Below are positions 33,436 to 42,352 of a DNA stretch of 45,611 nt, piece after piece. The notes under the pieces are model-generated. The model was given only the letters and a program-made list of their open reading frames with translations. It did not search any database and had not been told where the DNA came from. The stretch spans positions 1 through 45,611 of the forward strand of contig JALOTJ010000008.1 in assembly GCA_025457965.1 (NCBI GenBank), read 5' to 3'. Source of the stretch: Spirochaetota bacterium. Its GTDB lineage: Bacteria > Spirochaetota > UBA4802 > UBA5368. Each line of letters begins with the position of its first letter. The stretch's first letter is position 1. The position numbers were made by a program, and so were the translations under genes.

Positions 33436-36426
33436 ATGAGCGAATCCAGATACCGCATTGAAGTCTTTTCCACAATAAACGATCACCGGGGCGAGGTTTT
33501 GAAAGCGAAACTCGCGCGCCTCGGCTACCGTGTTTCGGCCGTGACGACCACCGACAACTACCTGGTCAACGTGGACCTTTCGCGCGAGGAGGCCGAATCG
33601 GTCGGAGGGATGCTCGCCAATCCCGTCACCCAGGCATTCACCGTCAACGAGCCCTTCGTCCCCGCGCGATTCCGCTATGCGCTGGAGGTCGGCTTTCTCC
33701 CCGGCGTCACCGACAACGTCGCGCACACCGTGCGCGAATCGATAGAAGATCTCTTAAAGCGCGACCTGGACCCCGAGACCTCGGTCTTCACCTCCACGAG
33801 CTTTTTCCTCGACGGTGAGGTGGGGCGCGACGAGGTGGAGCGCATCGGCATGGAGCTGTACAATCCGCTCATCCAGCGCATCAAGGTGCTCGATGTGGCC
33901 GAATATTCCTCGGCGGGCGGAATGGGGCGCGCGCTTCCGCTCGTGCGTATCCACGAGAGGGCCGAGGTGGACGAGGTGAGCCTGGACCTCTCCGAGGGCG
34001 AGCTTCAGCGGCTTGGCAGGGAGGGTATTCCCGACGCCGACGGAAGCAGGCGCGGACCGCTCGCCCTGGACATGCTTTCGCTCGAGGCGATCCGCCGCTA
34101 TTTCAAGAATGATGAAAAACGCAATCCGACCGACATCGAGCTCGAATCGATCGCGCAGACCTGGTCCGAGCACTGCAAGCATACCATTTTCGCCGCGCGC
34201 CTGGACGAGCTCGACGACGGCATATTCCGCCGCTTTATCCGCGAGGCCACCATGCGCGTGCGGCGCGAAAAGGGCGCGGACGATTTCTGCGTCTCCGTGT
34301 TCGAGGACAACTCCGGCGGCATAGAGTTCGACGACGAGTACGTGGTGTCGGACAAGGTCGAGACGCACAACAGCCCCAGCGCCCTGGACCCCTTTGGCGG
34401 GGCCATCACCGGCATCGTTGGGGTAAACCGCGATACCATGGGCTTCGGCATGGCGGCCAGACCCATCGCGAACCGCTACGGCTTCTGCTTCGCCGATCCT
34501 TTTGACAAGCGGCCGCTCTACCGCGCGAAGGACAAGACCTCCCGGCTCCTCTCGCCGCGTCGAATTATGGAAGGCGTTATCCACGGCGTCAATGTGGGCG
34601 GCAACTGCTCGGGCATCCCGACACCGCAGGGTTTCGTCCATTTCGACGACCGCTACAAGGGAAAGCCCCTGGTGTTCGTGGGCACGGTCGGTCTGATACC
34701 CAAAAAGCTAAACGGCAAACCATCGACCGAGAAAAAAGCCATGCCGGGCGACTGCATCGTCATGGCGGGCGGGCGCGTCGGGCGCGACGGCATCCACGGA
34801 GCGACCTTCTCGTCCGAGGCGCTCAACTCGGGAAGCCCGGCCACGGCCGTACAGATCGGCGATCCCATCACTCAGAAGAAGATGTCCGACGCCATCGTAA
34901 AAGAAGCGCGCGAAAAGGACCTGTATCATTCGATTACGGATAACGGAGCCGGGGGCCTTTCGTGCTCGGTCGCCGAGATGGCGAAGGAGGCCGGCGGCTT
35001 CGAGGTGGAGCTGGAGAAGGTGCCGCTCAAGTACCCGGGCCTTGCCCCGTGGCAGATCTGGGTGAGCGAATCGCAGGAGCGCATGACGCTCGCCGTGCCC
35101 CCGGAAAAGTGCGACGAGTTCATCGCGCTCATGGAGAGCCGCGGCGTCGAGGCCACCATCATCGGCCGCTTCACCGGCTCGCCGCGCGGCATCGTCACCT
35201 ATCGAGCCAATAAGGTCTTCGACCTCGACATGGACTTTCTGCACAACGGCCTGCCTCGCAAGAACCTGAAAACGACGCCGCCGTTAAAGACCGCGATAAT
35301 TCCTGATTTTCCCATGCCCGCCGACATGACCGGCGCGCTCCACGCGATGCTTTCGCGGCTCAATATCGCGAGCTTCGAGTTTATCTCGACCCAGTACGAC
35401 CACGAGGTGCAGGCGAATTCGGCCGTCAAGCCGCTGCACGGCCGGGGCCGCGTCAACGCGCTCGCCTCGGTGATACGTCCGGTGCCGAATTCGAAGAAGG
35501 GGGTGGTGCTCTCGCAGGGGCTCTATCCCTCGTACAGCGAGATCGACCCCTACCGCATGGCCGCCTGCTCCATTGATACGGCGTTGCGTAACGCGGTGTC
35601 GGTCGGCGGAAGCCTTAAAAAGCTCGCGCTCCTGGACAACTTCTGCTGGTGCGATTCGGACAACCCGGAGCGGCTGTGGCAGCTTCGCGAGGCGGCCCAG
35701 GCCTGTTACGATTACGCGGTTGCCTACGGCACGCCGTACATCTCCGGCAAGGACAGCATGTACAATGATTTCCGCGGCTTCGACGATAATTTCGATCCGG
35801 TGAGCATTTCGGTGCCGCCGACGCTTTTAATATCATCCATAGGGATCGTCGCCGACGTAACGCTGTGCCAGACGATGGACTTCAAGTTCGACGGCGATTA
35901 TATTTATGTCCTTGGACTCACGAATGACGAAACCGCGGGAAGCGAGTACGCGGCCATGACGGCCGAGGCTGACGGCCGGCGAGGCGTTCTCTACGGGAGC
36001 GAGGTGCCGAAGGTCGATGCCGCGGCGAACGCCCGGCTGTACCGGGCATTCGATCGCGCGCTCGAGGAAGGGCTCGTGGTCTCGTCGGTGTCGGTGGAGC
36101 GCGGCGGACTCGGCATTGCCATGGCGCGCTCGGCCATGGCGGGGATGCTGGGGGTGAACGTGGACCTTGCGCTCGTGCCCGGCGGCGAGGCCCTTCGGGA
36201 GGACGTCATTTTGTTTTCGGAATCGCAGGGACGCCTTCTTGTTTCGGTTGCGCCGGCGAACTGCACCGCTTTCGAGGAGCTATTCACCGGCATGCCCTTC
36301 GCGCGGATAGGGCGTGTAACGCGCGATGGGGCGATCGTAATCCGCGGGTGCGACGGCGCGCCGGCCGTTACCAGCGACGTCGCCCGCGGTCTCGAGAGCT
36401 ATCGCTCGACGTTCAGTAATTTTTAA
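33436..36426 (+). CDS. purL: Phosphoribosylformylglycinamidine synthase, PurSL-type large subunit
   Basis: This enzyme makes FGAM from FGAR, ATP and glutamine-derived ammonia in purine synthesis. The 996 residues contain an N-terminal PurS-like duplicated domain (about 1-165). A linker domain follows (with SLEAIRRYF), then the two AIRS-like FGAM synthase halves, with TWSEHCKHTIF, KVETHNSPSALDPFGGA, GGNCSGIPTPQG, DNGAGGLSCSVAEMA and SGKDSMYNDF. It lacks the glutaminase domain of the ~1300-residue proteobacterial PurL. That activity is the separate purQ gene 40 bases downstream. The start is ATG 33436 after GAGGGG. Confidence 0.95.
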   Translation: MSESRYRIEVFSTINDHRGEVLKAKLARLGYRVSAVTTTDNYLVNVDLSREEAESVGGMLANPVTQAFTVNEPFVPARFRYALEVGFLPGVTDNVAHTVRESIEDLLKRDLDPETSVFTSTSFFLDGEVGRDEVERIGMELYNPLIQRIKVLDVAEYSSAGGMGRALPLVRIHERAEVDEVSLDLSEGELQRLGREGIPDADGSRRGPLALDMLSLEAIRRYFKNDEKRNPTDIELESIAQTWSEHCKHTIFAARLDELDDGIFRRFIREATMRVRREKGADDFCVSVFEDNSGGIEFDDEYVVSDKVETHNSPSALDPFGGAITGIVGVNRDTMGFGMAARPIANRYGFCFADPFDKRPLYRAKDKTSRLLSPRRIMEGVIHGVNVGGNCSGIPTPQGFVHFDDRYKGKPLVFVGTVGLIPKKLNGKPSTEKKAMPGDCIVMAGGRVGRDGIHGATFSSEALNSGSPATAVQIGDPITQKKMSDAIVKEAREKDLYHSITDNGAGGLSCSVAEMAKEAGGFEVELEKVPLKYPGLAPWQIWVSESQERMTLAVPPEKCDEFIALMESRGVEATIIGRFTGSPRGIVTYRANKVFDLDMDFLHNGLPRKNLKTTPPLKTAIIPDFPMPADMTGALHAMLSRLNIASFEFISTQYDHEVQANSAVKPLHGRGRVNALASVIRPVPNSKKGVVLSQGLYPSYSEIDPYRMAACSIDTALRNAVSVGGSLKKLALLDNFCWCDSDNPERLWQLREAAQACYDYAVAYGTPYISGKDSMYNDFRGFDDNFDPVSISVPPTLLISSIGIVADVTLCQTMDFKFDGDYIYVLGLTNDETAGSEYAAMTAEADGRRGVLYGSEVPKVDAAANARLYRAFDRALEEGLVVSSVSVERGGLGIAMARSAMAGMLGVNVDLALVPGGEALREDVILFSESQGRLLVSVAPANCTAFEELFTGMPFARIGRVTRDGAIVIRGCDGAPAVTSDVARGLESYRSTFSNF

Positions 36427-36465
36427 GGCCGTTGGACGCATAAAATACAAGGGGACGCAACCTTC

Positions 36466-37275
36466 ATGCCAAAACCAGCCGTACTCGTGCTCACCGGATA
36501 TGGAATAAACTGCGACGAGGAGACGCGCTACGCCTTCGAGCGCGCCGGCGCCGTCGCGCGCATCGTGCATATCAACGACATCATCGCCACGCCGGCAATG
36601 ATGGCGAATTTTCAGATGGCCGCGTTCCCGGGCGGTTTTTCGTACGGCGACGACACCGGAAGCGGCAAGGCGCTCGCAAACCGCGTAAAGAATAATCTAA
36701 TTGACGAGTTCGGCTCCTTTATAGAGCGCGACACGCTGATGCTCGGAATCTGCAACGGCTTTCAGGTGATGGCGAACCTCGGCATCGTGCCCGGCCTCGA
36801 AGCGCCGATCGGGAGCGTCCAGGTGTCGCTGGAGCGCAACACCACGGCACGGTACCAGTGCCGGTGGGTGGATCTGGCCGTTGGTCCGGGAAATCCTTCG
36901 GTCTTCCTCAAGGGAATGAAACGCCTGCATGTTCCCGTTGCGCACGGCGAGGGCAACTTCTACGCCTCGCCCGGGGTGCTTACGGCGATCGAAGAGAAAA
37001 AGCTCGTCGCCCTGCGCTACGTGCGGCCCGACGGTTCGCCGGCGGGCGGTGAGTTTCCGTACAACCCCAACGGCTCGGTGAACGATATCGCGGCGATTTC
37101 GGACGCGAGCGGTCGTATCCTCGGCATGATGCCCCATCCCGAGCGGAATATTCTGTTCACCCAGCGCGACGACTGGACACTGGAACGGGAGAGGGCGAAA
37201 AGGGAAGGAACGCGCCCGCCCGAGGAGAGCGAGGGCATGGCCCTGTTTAAAAACGCCGTCGGCTATTTCAAATAA
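36466..37275 (+). CDS. purQ: Phosphoribosylformylglycinamidine synthase glutaminase subunit
   Basis: PurQ is the class I glutamine amidotransferase that supplies ammonia to PurL. The 269 residues contain the nucleophile Cys96 in LGICNGFQVM and the catalytic His224/Glu226 in MMPHPERN. The oxyanion region GGFSYGDDTGSGKALA is also present. It resembles the C-terminal glutaminase of large PurL enzymes rather than the shorter ~225-residue PurQ of Bacillus, matching the large PurSL-type partner encoded just upstream. AAGGGGACG precedes the ATG. Confidence 0.95.
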   Translation: MPKPAVLVLTGYGINCDEETRYAFERAGAVARIVHINDIIATPAMMANFQMAAFPGGFSYGDDTGSGKALANRVKNNLIDEFGSFIERDTLMLGICNGFQVMANLGIVPGLEAPIGSVQVSLERNTTARYQCRWVDLAVGPGNPSVFLKGMKRLHVPVAHGEGNFYASPGVLTAIEEKKLVALRYVRPDGSPAGGEFPYNPNGSVNDIAAISDASGRILGMMPHPERNILFTQRDDWTLERERAKREGTRPPEESEGMALFKNAVGYFK

Positions 37276-37385
37276 ACGGCATACCTCCCGGTGGGTTCGT
37301 GCAGTCGACGGTGGCTTTCCGGAACGTTTGATCGATTGGCGACACGGTTAATCGGCGCCGTGCATAACGAAGGGGAAGCTAAGGA

Positions 37386-37416
37386 TTTTCTCCCCCGCCG
37401 TCGGCGGGGGAGAAAA
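37386..37416. repeat. Perfect palindrome between purQ and the lipoprotein gene
   Basis: Arms 37386-37400 and 37402-37416 are exact complements (TTTTCTCCCCCGCCG and its complement) about a single central T. It lies between convergent genes, so it may end both transcripts. However, the arms start with TTTT and end with AAAA, so no unpaired T-run follows on either strand. It may instead be a mobile palindromic repeat unit. Confidence 0.6.
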
Positions 37417-37431
37417 TGGAGGTTTGCCGGT

Positions 37432-38727
37432 CTAGAACTTCGATTTCTTGTCGAGCATGTAGCGGCCGGAAATTCCGGCGTCAAGCGCGCCGTTCTGCAG
37501 GTAGAACTTCCATTCGCCGTTCTTCTTGCCGGTCATGTACTCGCCCTCGGCTTTTAATTTACCATTCTGGTAATATTCCTTATAAGGGCCGTTCAGCTTG
37601 TCCATCATGTAGGTGCCCTCTATTTTTGCGGTCCTGGTTCCGGGGAAGTATTCCTTCCATTTGCCGTTCTTCTTGAGGGCCAGCCACTTGCCCGACCAGC
37701 GGAAACTCGTATTGTTTTTTGCGTCGTCCGCGGGCGGTTCCGCCGCCTCCATGGTGCCCGCGGGTTTACCGTCTTTTATCACGTCGAAGATCGCTTTGGG
37801 GATTCCGAGCAGGTCGCCTTCGCCGATGAGCGTGCCATTCTCGTACAACCGGTTTCCGCCGCCGCTTACCATCCCGCCCAGCAGCGCGAGCTCCATGACC
37901 TTGCGGCCTGATCCCTCGTAGAAATTCCAGAGCCCGGTCTCCTTGCCTTCCCTGTAGGCGCCCTCTTTCAGGAGCTTCCCCTCACGCGAGAAAAAGCGCC
38001 AGGCCCCTTCGGGCTTGTTTTTCATGAAGGACGCGTCGGCGGCCATCTGGCCGTTGTCGTGGTAGAAGCGCCACTTGCCGGTCTTTTCATCTGCCGCGTT
38101 GGCGCCCTCCATCTTTTTCTTGCCGCTGGGATACCACTCGGTCGCCTGGCCGTCCTTCTGGTTGTTCTTGTACCAGGAGATCTCCTTCGGCTTGCCGTCC
38201 TCGTAGTATTCCTGCGAGCGGCCGTTCTTTACGGCGTCGCGATACTCCTCCTCCTTCCAGACCTTGCCGGACTTGAAAAAGGAGGTTTTGATTCCTTCCA
38301 TGCCGCCGATTTTCATGGTGAAACCGGACTCGGTTTTCTCTTTTATTACGTAACTAGCCTTCCACAGCAACTCGCCTGTCTCGTGGTAGCCCTTCCACTC
38401 GCCGGTCTTCTGGTCTTCGATGAATTCGCCGTCGGTGCTTTTCTGGCCATTCTTATAGTAGAAGGTCCACATTCCCTGCTGTTTGTTGGCGAGGTATTCG
38501 CCCTCGCCGAGCTTTTCACCCGATGTCTTGTGATACAGGGTCCATTTGCCCTGCTTTTCCTTGCCCATGGCGGGCCCCTGGCCCTTCAGGGACTTGTCTT
38601 CCCAGTATTCCTTGATGATTTTGGTCCCCGCGGGCGCATCCGCCGCACCCTTGTCTTTCGGGGTGGATTTGCACGAAAGCGCGAAAAAGGCGATCGCGAC
38701 AACGGCGACGATCTTCTTGTAATTCAT
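37432..38727 (-). CDS. YwqK/MORN-like repeat lipoprotein
   Basis: The 431-residue protein has a lipoprotein signal (lipobox FALSC, Cys19). It then has about ten copies of a ~23-residue repeat of the type GxWxxYYxNGxxxxExxYxxxxKxG. Examples are GMWTFYYKNGQKSTDGEF, GEWKGYHETGEL and GPYKEYYQNGKLKAEGEY. This is the YwqK/MORN-variant repeat, common in Leptospira and Bacteroidetes envelope proteins. It is often annotated as toxin-antitoxin system antitoxin, a name with little support here because no toxin gene is near. I chose ATG 38727, preceded by AAGGAGCAG, because it gives the signal peptide; an in-frame start at 38847 does not. Confidence 0.82.
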   Translation of the reverse strand: MNYKKIVAVVAIAFFALSCKSTPKDKGAADAPAGTKIIKEYWEDKSLKGQGPAMGKEKQGKWTLYHKTSGEKLGEGEYLANKQQGMWTFYYKNGQKSTDGEFIEDQKTGEWKGYHETGELLWKASYVIKEKTESGFTMKIGGMEGIKTSFFKSGKVWKEEEYRDAVKNGRSQEYYEDGKPKEISWYKNNQKDGQATEWYPSGKKKMEGANAADEKTGKWRFYHDNGQMAADASFMKNKPEGAWRFFSREGKLLKEGAYREGKETGLWNFYEGSGRKVMELALLGGMVSGGGNRLYENGTLIGEGDLLGIPKAIFDVIKDGKPAGTMEAAEPPADDAKNNTSFRWSGKWLALKKNGKWKEYFPGTRTAKIEGTYMMDKLNGPYKEYYQNGKLKAEGEYMTGKKNGEWKFYLQNGALDAGISGRYMLDKKSKF

Positions 38728-38817
38728 GATCACTGCTCCTTGTTTTTCAAGATGGATGGGGCCGTGCGTCAGGACGCCGTATATTTGTGGTGGCGTATAT
38801 GCCCTCGAAACCCGGTA

Positions 38818-38847
38818 ATCGTAGCCCAAAATAGCCCGGCGTGTCAA
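38818..38847 (-). promoter_or_regulatory. Candidate promoter of the YwqK-like lipoprotein gene
   Basis: Minus-strand TTGACA (38847-38842), an 18-bp spacer and TACGAT (38823-38818) lie about 90 bp upstream of the start codon, in the gap shared with the divergent flagellar operon. Confidence 0.45.
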
Positions 38848-38949
38848 TATTTTAATTCTTAAAAGGCGTGAACCGGCCGAAAATAAAGGAGACGGAACTG
38901 TGCCCGCCTTTTCCGGGGGCGATTCCTTATATTTTGCGAGGTGATTCGT

Positions 38950-39744
38950 ATGATGAGGTCATTGTGGACAGCCGCATCCGGGATGGTGAGCCAGCAGTTC
39001 AATATCGACACCATCTCCAACAACCTGTCGAACGTCAATACCACCGGCTACAAGAAGAACCGGGCCGAGTTCGAAGACCTCATCTACCAGACGCTGCTGA
39101 TGGCGGGAACGCCCGCCACCGAGGTGACGGAGGTCCCGACGGGCATCCAGGTGGGCCACGGGGTTAAGACCTCGGCCACGCAGAAGCTCTTCCAGCAGGG
39201 GAGCCTGCAGTCCACGGAAAACAAAACCGATCTCGCCCTGGAAGGGGAGGGATTTTTCAAGATACAGCTCTATGACGGCACCTTCGCCTATACGCGCGAC
39301 GGCTCGTTCAAGATCGATTCGAACCGGCAGCTGGTTACCTCAAACGGCTACCTTCTCGAGCCGCCGGTGGTGCTTCCCGACAACTTCATCCACGAGACGC
39401 TCGCCATCAGCCAGAACGGGCGGATTACGGTCAAGATCATCGGTGAGGACGACCCAATAGAGGTCGGGCAGCTCGAGATATACCGCTTCGTAAACCCGGC
39501 GGGCCTTTCGAGCATCGGCGGGAACCTCTTCAAGACCACCCCCGCCTCGGGCGAGGAGATTCCCGGACAGCCCGGCATGGGCGGCATGGCAAAGACCCAC
39601 CAGGGCTTCCTGGAGATGTCGAACGTGAAGGTCGTCGAGGAGATGGTCAACATGATCGTGGCCCAGCGCGCCTACGAGATCAACTCCAAGGCGATCCAGA
39701 CCTCGGATTCAATGCTCGCCACGGCGATAGGGCTCAAACGGTAG
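38950..39744 (+). CDS. flgG: Flagellar basal-body distal rod protein FlgG
   Basis: FlgG builds the distal rod of the flagellar basal body. The 264 residues have the N-terminal rod motif (MMRSLWTAASGM, then NIDTISNNLSNVNTTGYKK), the FlgG core (ALEGEGFFKIQL, YTRDGSFKID) and the C-terminal heptad helix ending QTSDSMLATAIGLKR. The length is typical. ATG 38950 follows GAGGTGA; the GTG at 38941 overlaps that site and is less likely. It is the first gene of flgGAHIJ. In spirochaetes the rod drives periplasmic flagella. Confidence 0.95.
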   Translation: MMRSLWTAASGMVSQQFNIDTISNNLSNVNTTGYKKNRAEFEDLIYQTLLMAGTPATEVTEVPTGIQVGHGVKTSATQKLFQQGSLQSTENKTDLALEGEGFFKIQLYDGTFAYTRDGSFKIDSNRQLVTSNGYLLEPPVVLPDNFIHETLAISQNGRITVKIIGEDDPIEVGQLEIYRFVNPAGLSSIGGNLFKTTPASGEEIPGQPGMGGMAKTHQGFLEMSNVKVVEEMVNMIVAQRAYEINSKAIQTSDSMLATAIGLKR

Positions 39745-39749
39745 GCGCC

Positions 39750-40283
39750 GTGCGTAAGCTCCTGACCGCGACGGCATTCGCACTGCTGATTGTCGCCCCG
39801 GCGGCGCCATCCTCCGCGGCCGTAAGCGTGTATCTCATCTCGCGCGCCGAGCTGGGTCCCGCGCCGGTACTCGGCGACGTGGCGAGTATCGATGCCGAGC
39901 CCGGGCTCAGAAAGGCGCTTCTGGATCTCGCTATTCCGGAGAAGGCCCTTATGGACGGATTTGTCGACCGCCGCGAGGTGGAGGACCTGCTTGCCGTGGC
40001 GGCGAAAGAGGGGGTGCTGGTATATGGCAACGCGGTGCGGGTGAACCGTACCGTCAAGGACCAGCCCGCCGCGGCGGAAGAGCCTGCGGCCGTTTCAGAG
40101 CGGCTTGTTCGCGCCGGCGATTCGGTAAATGTGCGCGTGAAGAAGAACGGCATCATTATCGAGCTTTCAGGAAGCGCGCTTGAAAACGGAGCCCATGGCG
40201 ACGAGGTCGCGGTGAAGCTGAAGAGTACCCGCACGCTGAAGGGCAGGGTCGTGCAGAAAAGCCTCATCGAGCTGGCATTATGA
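39750..40283 (+). CDS. flgA: Flagellar P-ring assembly chaperone FlgA
   Basis: FlgA is the periplasmic chaperone for P-ring assembly. The 177 residues start with a signal peptide (about 1-23) and end in an SAF-like domain (about 105-177: LVRAGDSVNVRVKKNG, LKGRVVQKSLIEL). The match is clear mainly at the C-terminus and by its position between flgG and flgH. The start is GTG 39750, five bases after the flgG stop. The last bases overlap the flgH start (ATGA). Confidence 0.82.
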   Translation: MRKLLTATAFALLIVAPAAPSSAAVSVYLISRAELGPAPVLGDVASIDAEPGLRKALLDLAIPEKALMDGFVDRREVEDLLAVAAKEGVLVYGNAVRVNRTVKDQPAAAEEPAAVSERLVRAGDSVNVRVKKNGIIIELSGSALENGAHGDEVAVKLKSTRTLKGRVVQKSLIELAL

Positions 40284-40930
40284 ATGTACCGTCCGTAAGG
40301 CTGACGATCATATTGGCTGCCTGCGCCGTGCTCTTCTGCGGCATCGCATCGGGAAAGAGCATATGGATCGACAAGAATATCTATTCCTCCGGCGAAAGCC
40401 TGCAGGTGGGGGACATCATATCGGTGCAGGTTGACGATATCTCGCAGCTCCGCTTCACCATGGCGCTCGCGGACAGCAACAGCTTCAACCTCAGCTCCAA
40501 ACCCGACGCCGGCATAACTGGTTTCCTTCCAAAAGTCAATTCCGAGCGGAAAATCAACAACACCGACAAGACCGAGGTTTCGGGACGCGGAAATCTTAAA
40601 ATCGTCATAGGATCGCGCGTAACGGCGCGCCGGGACGACGGCAAGTACCAGATCGCCGGGGTGCGTTCGTACTCGTTCAACGGCGCGGCGAACCAGTTCG
40701 CCGTAAGCGGGATAATCGACCCGGCCTCGGTGAAGGGGCGCATCGTACACTCCAGGGACATCGCGGACTTCCGGCTTGACATACGCGGGGTCAAGGAGGT
40801 CCCGGGCGTCAACATCACCCGACCCGCGCCGGGACCGGACGCGAGCGCGACGAGCGCGCTCACCGAAGAGGAGAAACAGCGCATTATCGTGGATTACCTC
40901 AACAAGATGCTTCGGGAAATGGGGCGCTGA
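40280..40930 (+). CDS. flgH: Flagellar L-ring protein FlgH
   Basis: FlgH forms the outer-membrane L-ring. The 216 residues show the family pattern: SIWIDKNIYSSGESLQVGDIISVQVDD, an Ala/Ser-rich middle, GNLKIVIGSRVTA and SVKGRIVHSRDIADFRLD. FlgH is usually a lipoprotein. Here a possible lipobox (LAAC, Cys15) is followed by further hydrophobic residues and a normal cleavage-like site (IASGK), so lipidation is unsure. The C-terminal tail (LTEEEKQRIIVDYLNKMLREMG) is longer than in E. coli. Confidence 0.85.
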   Translation: MNVPSVRLTIILAACAVLFCGIASGKSIWIDKNIYSSGESLQVGDIISVQVDDISQLRFTMALADSNSFNLSSKPDAGITGFLPKVNSERKINNTDKTEVSGRGNLKIVIGSRVTARRDDGKYQIAGVRSYSFNGAANQFAVSGIIDPASVKGRIVHSRDIADFRLDIRGVKEVPGVNITRPAPGPDASATSALTEEEKQRIIVDYLNKMLREMGR

Positions 40931-40933
40931 GCC

Positions 40934-41953
40934 ATGAAACTGATAAAGTCGGCCTTGCTTGTCCTTGCCGGGTGCGCGCTAACCGCGGGCACTGTTTATG
41001 CCGAGATCACCGTGAAGGTCAAGGACATCGCGTTCATCGACGGCCTGAAGGAGAACCAGGTGTTCGGCTTCGGCCTGGTGATGGGGCTGCAGGGCACGGG
41101 CGATTCGCAGTCGGTGCTCACCCAGTCGGCGCTGAAAAATCTTTTGAAAAACATCGGCCTCCAGGAGGACGAAACCATAAAGTCGAAGAACACCGCGGCG
41201 GTGCTCGTGACCGGAAAGCTCCCTCCCTTCGTGAGGGTGGGCGACAAGATAAGCGTTTCGGTATCGTCGATAGGCGATGCGAAGTCCCTCGAGGGCGGGG
41301 TGCTGGTTCAGTCGCCGCTGCGGGGAGCCGACAACGCCATCTACGCGGTGGCGCAGGGCTCGCTCTCGTTCGACGAGCCTGCGCGCGGGCGCAAAAGCGT
41401 GAAGACCGCGGCGCGCATCATAAGCGGCGGCATCGTGGAGCGCGAGATCGAACCGGAGATCGTGGTCGAGAACGGCGTGTCGCTCGTGATGAAGAACTGG
41501 GACTTTTTCGAGGCCGACCAGATCATCAAGGCGATCGCGGAGAAGTATCCCGGCGCGAACCCGGCCATGGCGAAGGGCGGCAAGATACGGCTGTCCCTGC
41601 CGGAGAACGTGGCCTTCGCCGAGTTCATCTCCACCGTGGAGAACATCGAGATAACGCCCGGCAACCGCGCCCTCGTGGTGGTGAACGAGAAGGACGGCAC
41701 CATCGTTATGGGTGGCGACGTGCGCATCTCAGAGGCCGTGGTGAGCAAGGACGGCGTTACGATACGCGTGGAGAAGAGCAAGGATAAGGGCGGGGGCGAC
41801 AAGGCCTCGGTGGCGCACATTAAAGCGTCGTCGACCGTCAAGGACCTGGTCGATTCGCTGAACTTCATCGGCGCGCCGACGAGGGACATCATCTCGATCC
41901 TCAAGGCGCTCAAGGACGCGGGTGCGCTCCACGCGGAACTCATAGTGAGGTGA
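40934..41953 (+). CDS. flgI: Flagellar P-ring protein FlgI
   Basis: FlgI forms the periplasmic P-ring around the rod. The 339-residue product has a signal peptide (1-23). Conserved blocks include VKDIAFIDGLKENQVFGFGLVMGLQGTGD, NTAAVLVTGKLPPF, GDKISVSVSSIGDAKSLEGGVL and the C-terminal FIGAPTRDIISILKALKDAGALHAELIV. It starts 3 bases after the flgH stop. The ring genes are retained although spirochaete flagella are periplasmic. Confidence 0.95.
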   Translation: MKLIKSALLVLAGCALTAGTVYAEITVKVKDIAFIDGLKENQVFGFGLVMGLQGTGDSQSVLTQSALKNLLKNIGLQEDETIKSKNTAAVLVTGKLPPFVRVGDKISVSVSSIGDAKSLEGGVLVQSPLRGADNAIYAVAQGSLSFDEPARGRKSVKTAARIISGGIVEREIEPEIVVENGVSLVMKNWDFFEADQIIKAIAEKYPGANPAMAKGGKIRLSLPENVAFAEFISTVENIEITPGNRALVVVNEKDGTIVMGGDVRISEAVVSKDGVTIRVEKSKDKGGGDKASVAHIKASSTVKDLVDSLNFIGAPTRDIISILKALKDAGALHAELIVR

Positions 41954-41959
41954 CCGGCA

Positions 41960-42352
41960 ATGATAAACGCAATAGACGCCCGTACCGCGGCGCAGCTTGG
42001 AAGGGACGATCGCGCGGGCGAGATTTCGCGGCGCGCCGAAGGCGCGGCACGGGGATTTCAGAACGTACTCGAGGAAACGATAAGTCGAGAAGAACTGAAG
42101 GGCAGGACGGCCCGGCCCCGCGCAATCGACCGAAAACTCATGGACGCCTGCACCGAGATGGAATCGCTCTTCGTGGCGAAGATGCTTAAAGAGATGCGCA
42201 AGACCGTGCACAAGGGCGAGATGCTCCACGGCGGTTTCGCCGAGGAGATATTCGAGGATATGCTCTACGACGAATACGCGCTTAACATGTCCAAAAGCTC
42301 GAGCGTGGGCATCGCGAAGATGCTGTATGACCAGTTAAGCGGTAAGCCTTAG
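41960..42352 (+). CDS. flgJ: Rod-binding protein FlgJ (N-terminal type)
   Basis: The 130-residue product matches only the rod-capping half of FlgJ (LMDACTEMESLFVAKMLKEMRKTV, GGFAEEIFEDMLYDEYALNMSKS, GIAKMLYDQL). It lacks the C-terminal muramidase domain of the enterobacterial protein, as in many non-enterobacteria. It scaffolds rod assembly in the periplasm. It is the last gene of the flagellar operon here. A decayed transposase begins at its stop codon, so the original downstream flagellar genes may have been displaced. Confidence 0.9.
   Translation: MINAIDARTAAQLGRDDRAGEISRRAEGAARGFQNVLEETISREELKGRTARPRAIDRKLMDACTEMESLFVAKMLKEMRKTVHKGEMLHGGFAEEIFEDMLYDEYALNMSKSSSVGIAKMLYDQLSGKP

Noticed and set aside
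38860-38883. A sigma28-like box (TAAA...GCCGAAAA) upstream of flgG
   Set aside because: The -10 half matches 7 of 8 bases, but the spacing to TAAA is 12 rather than 15, so I do not call it a flagellar sigma promoter.
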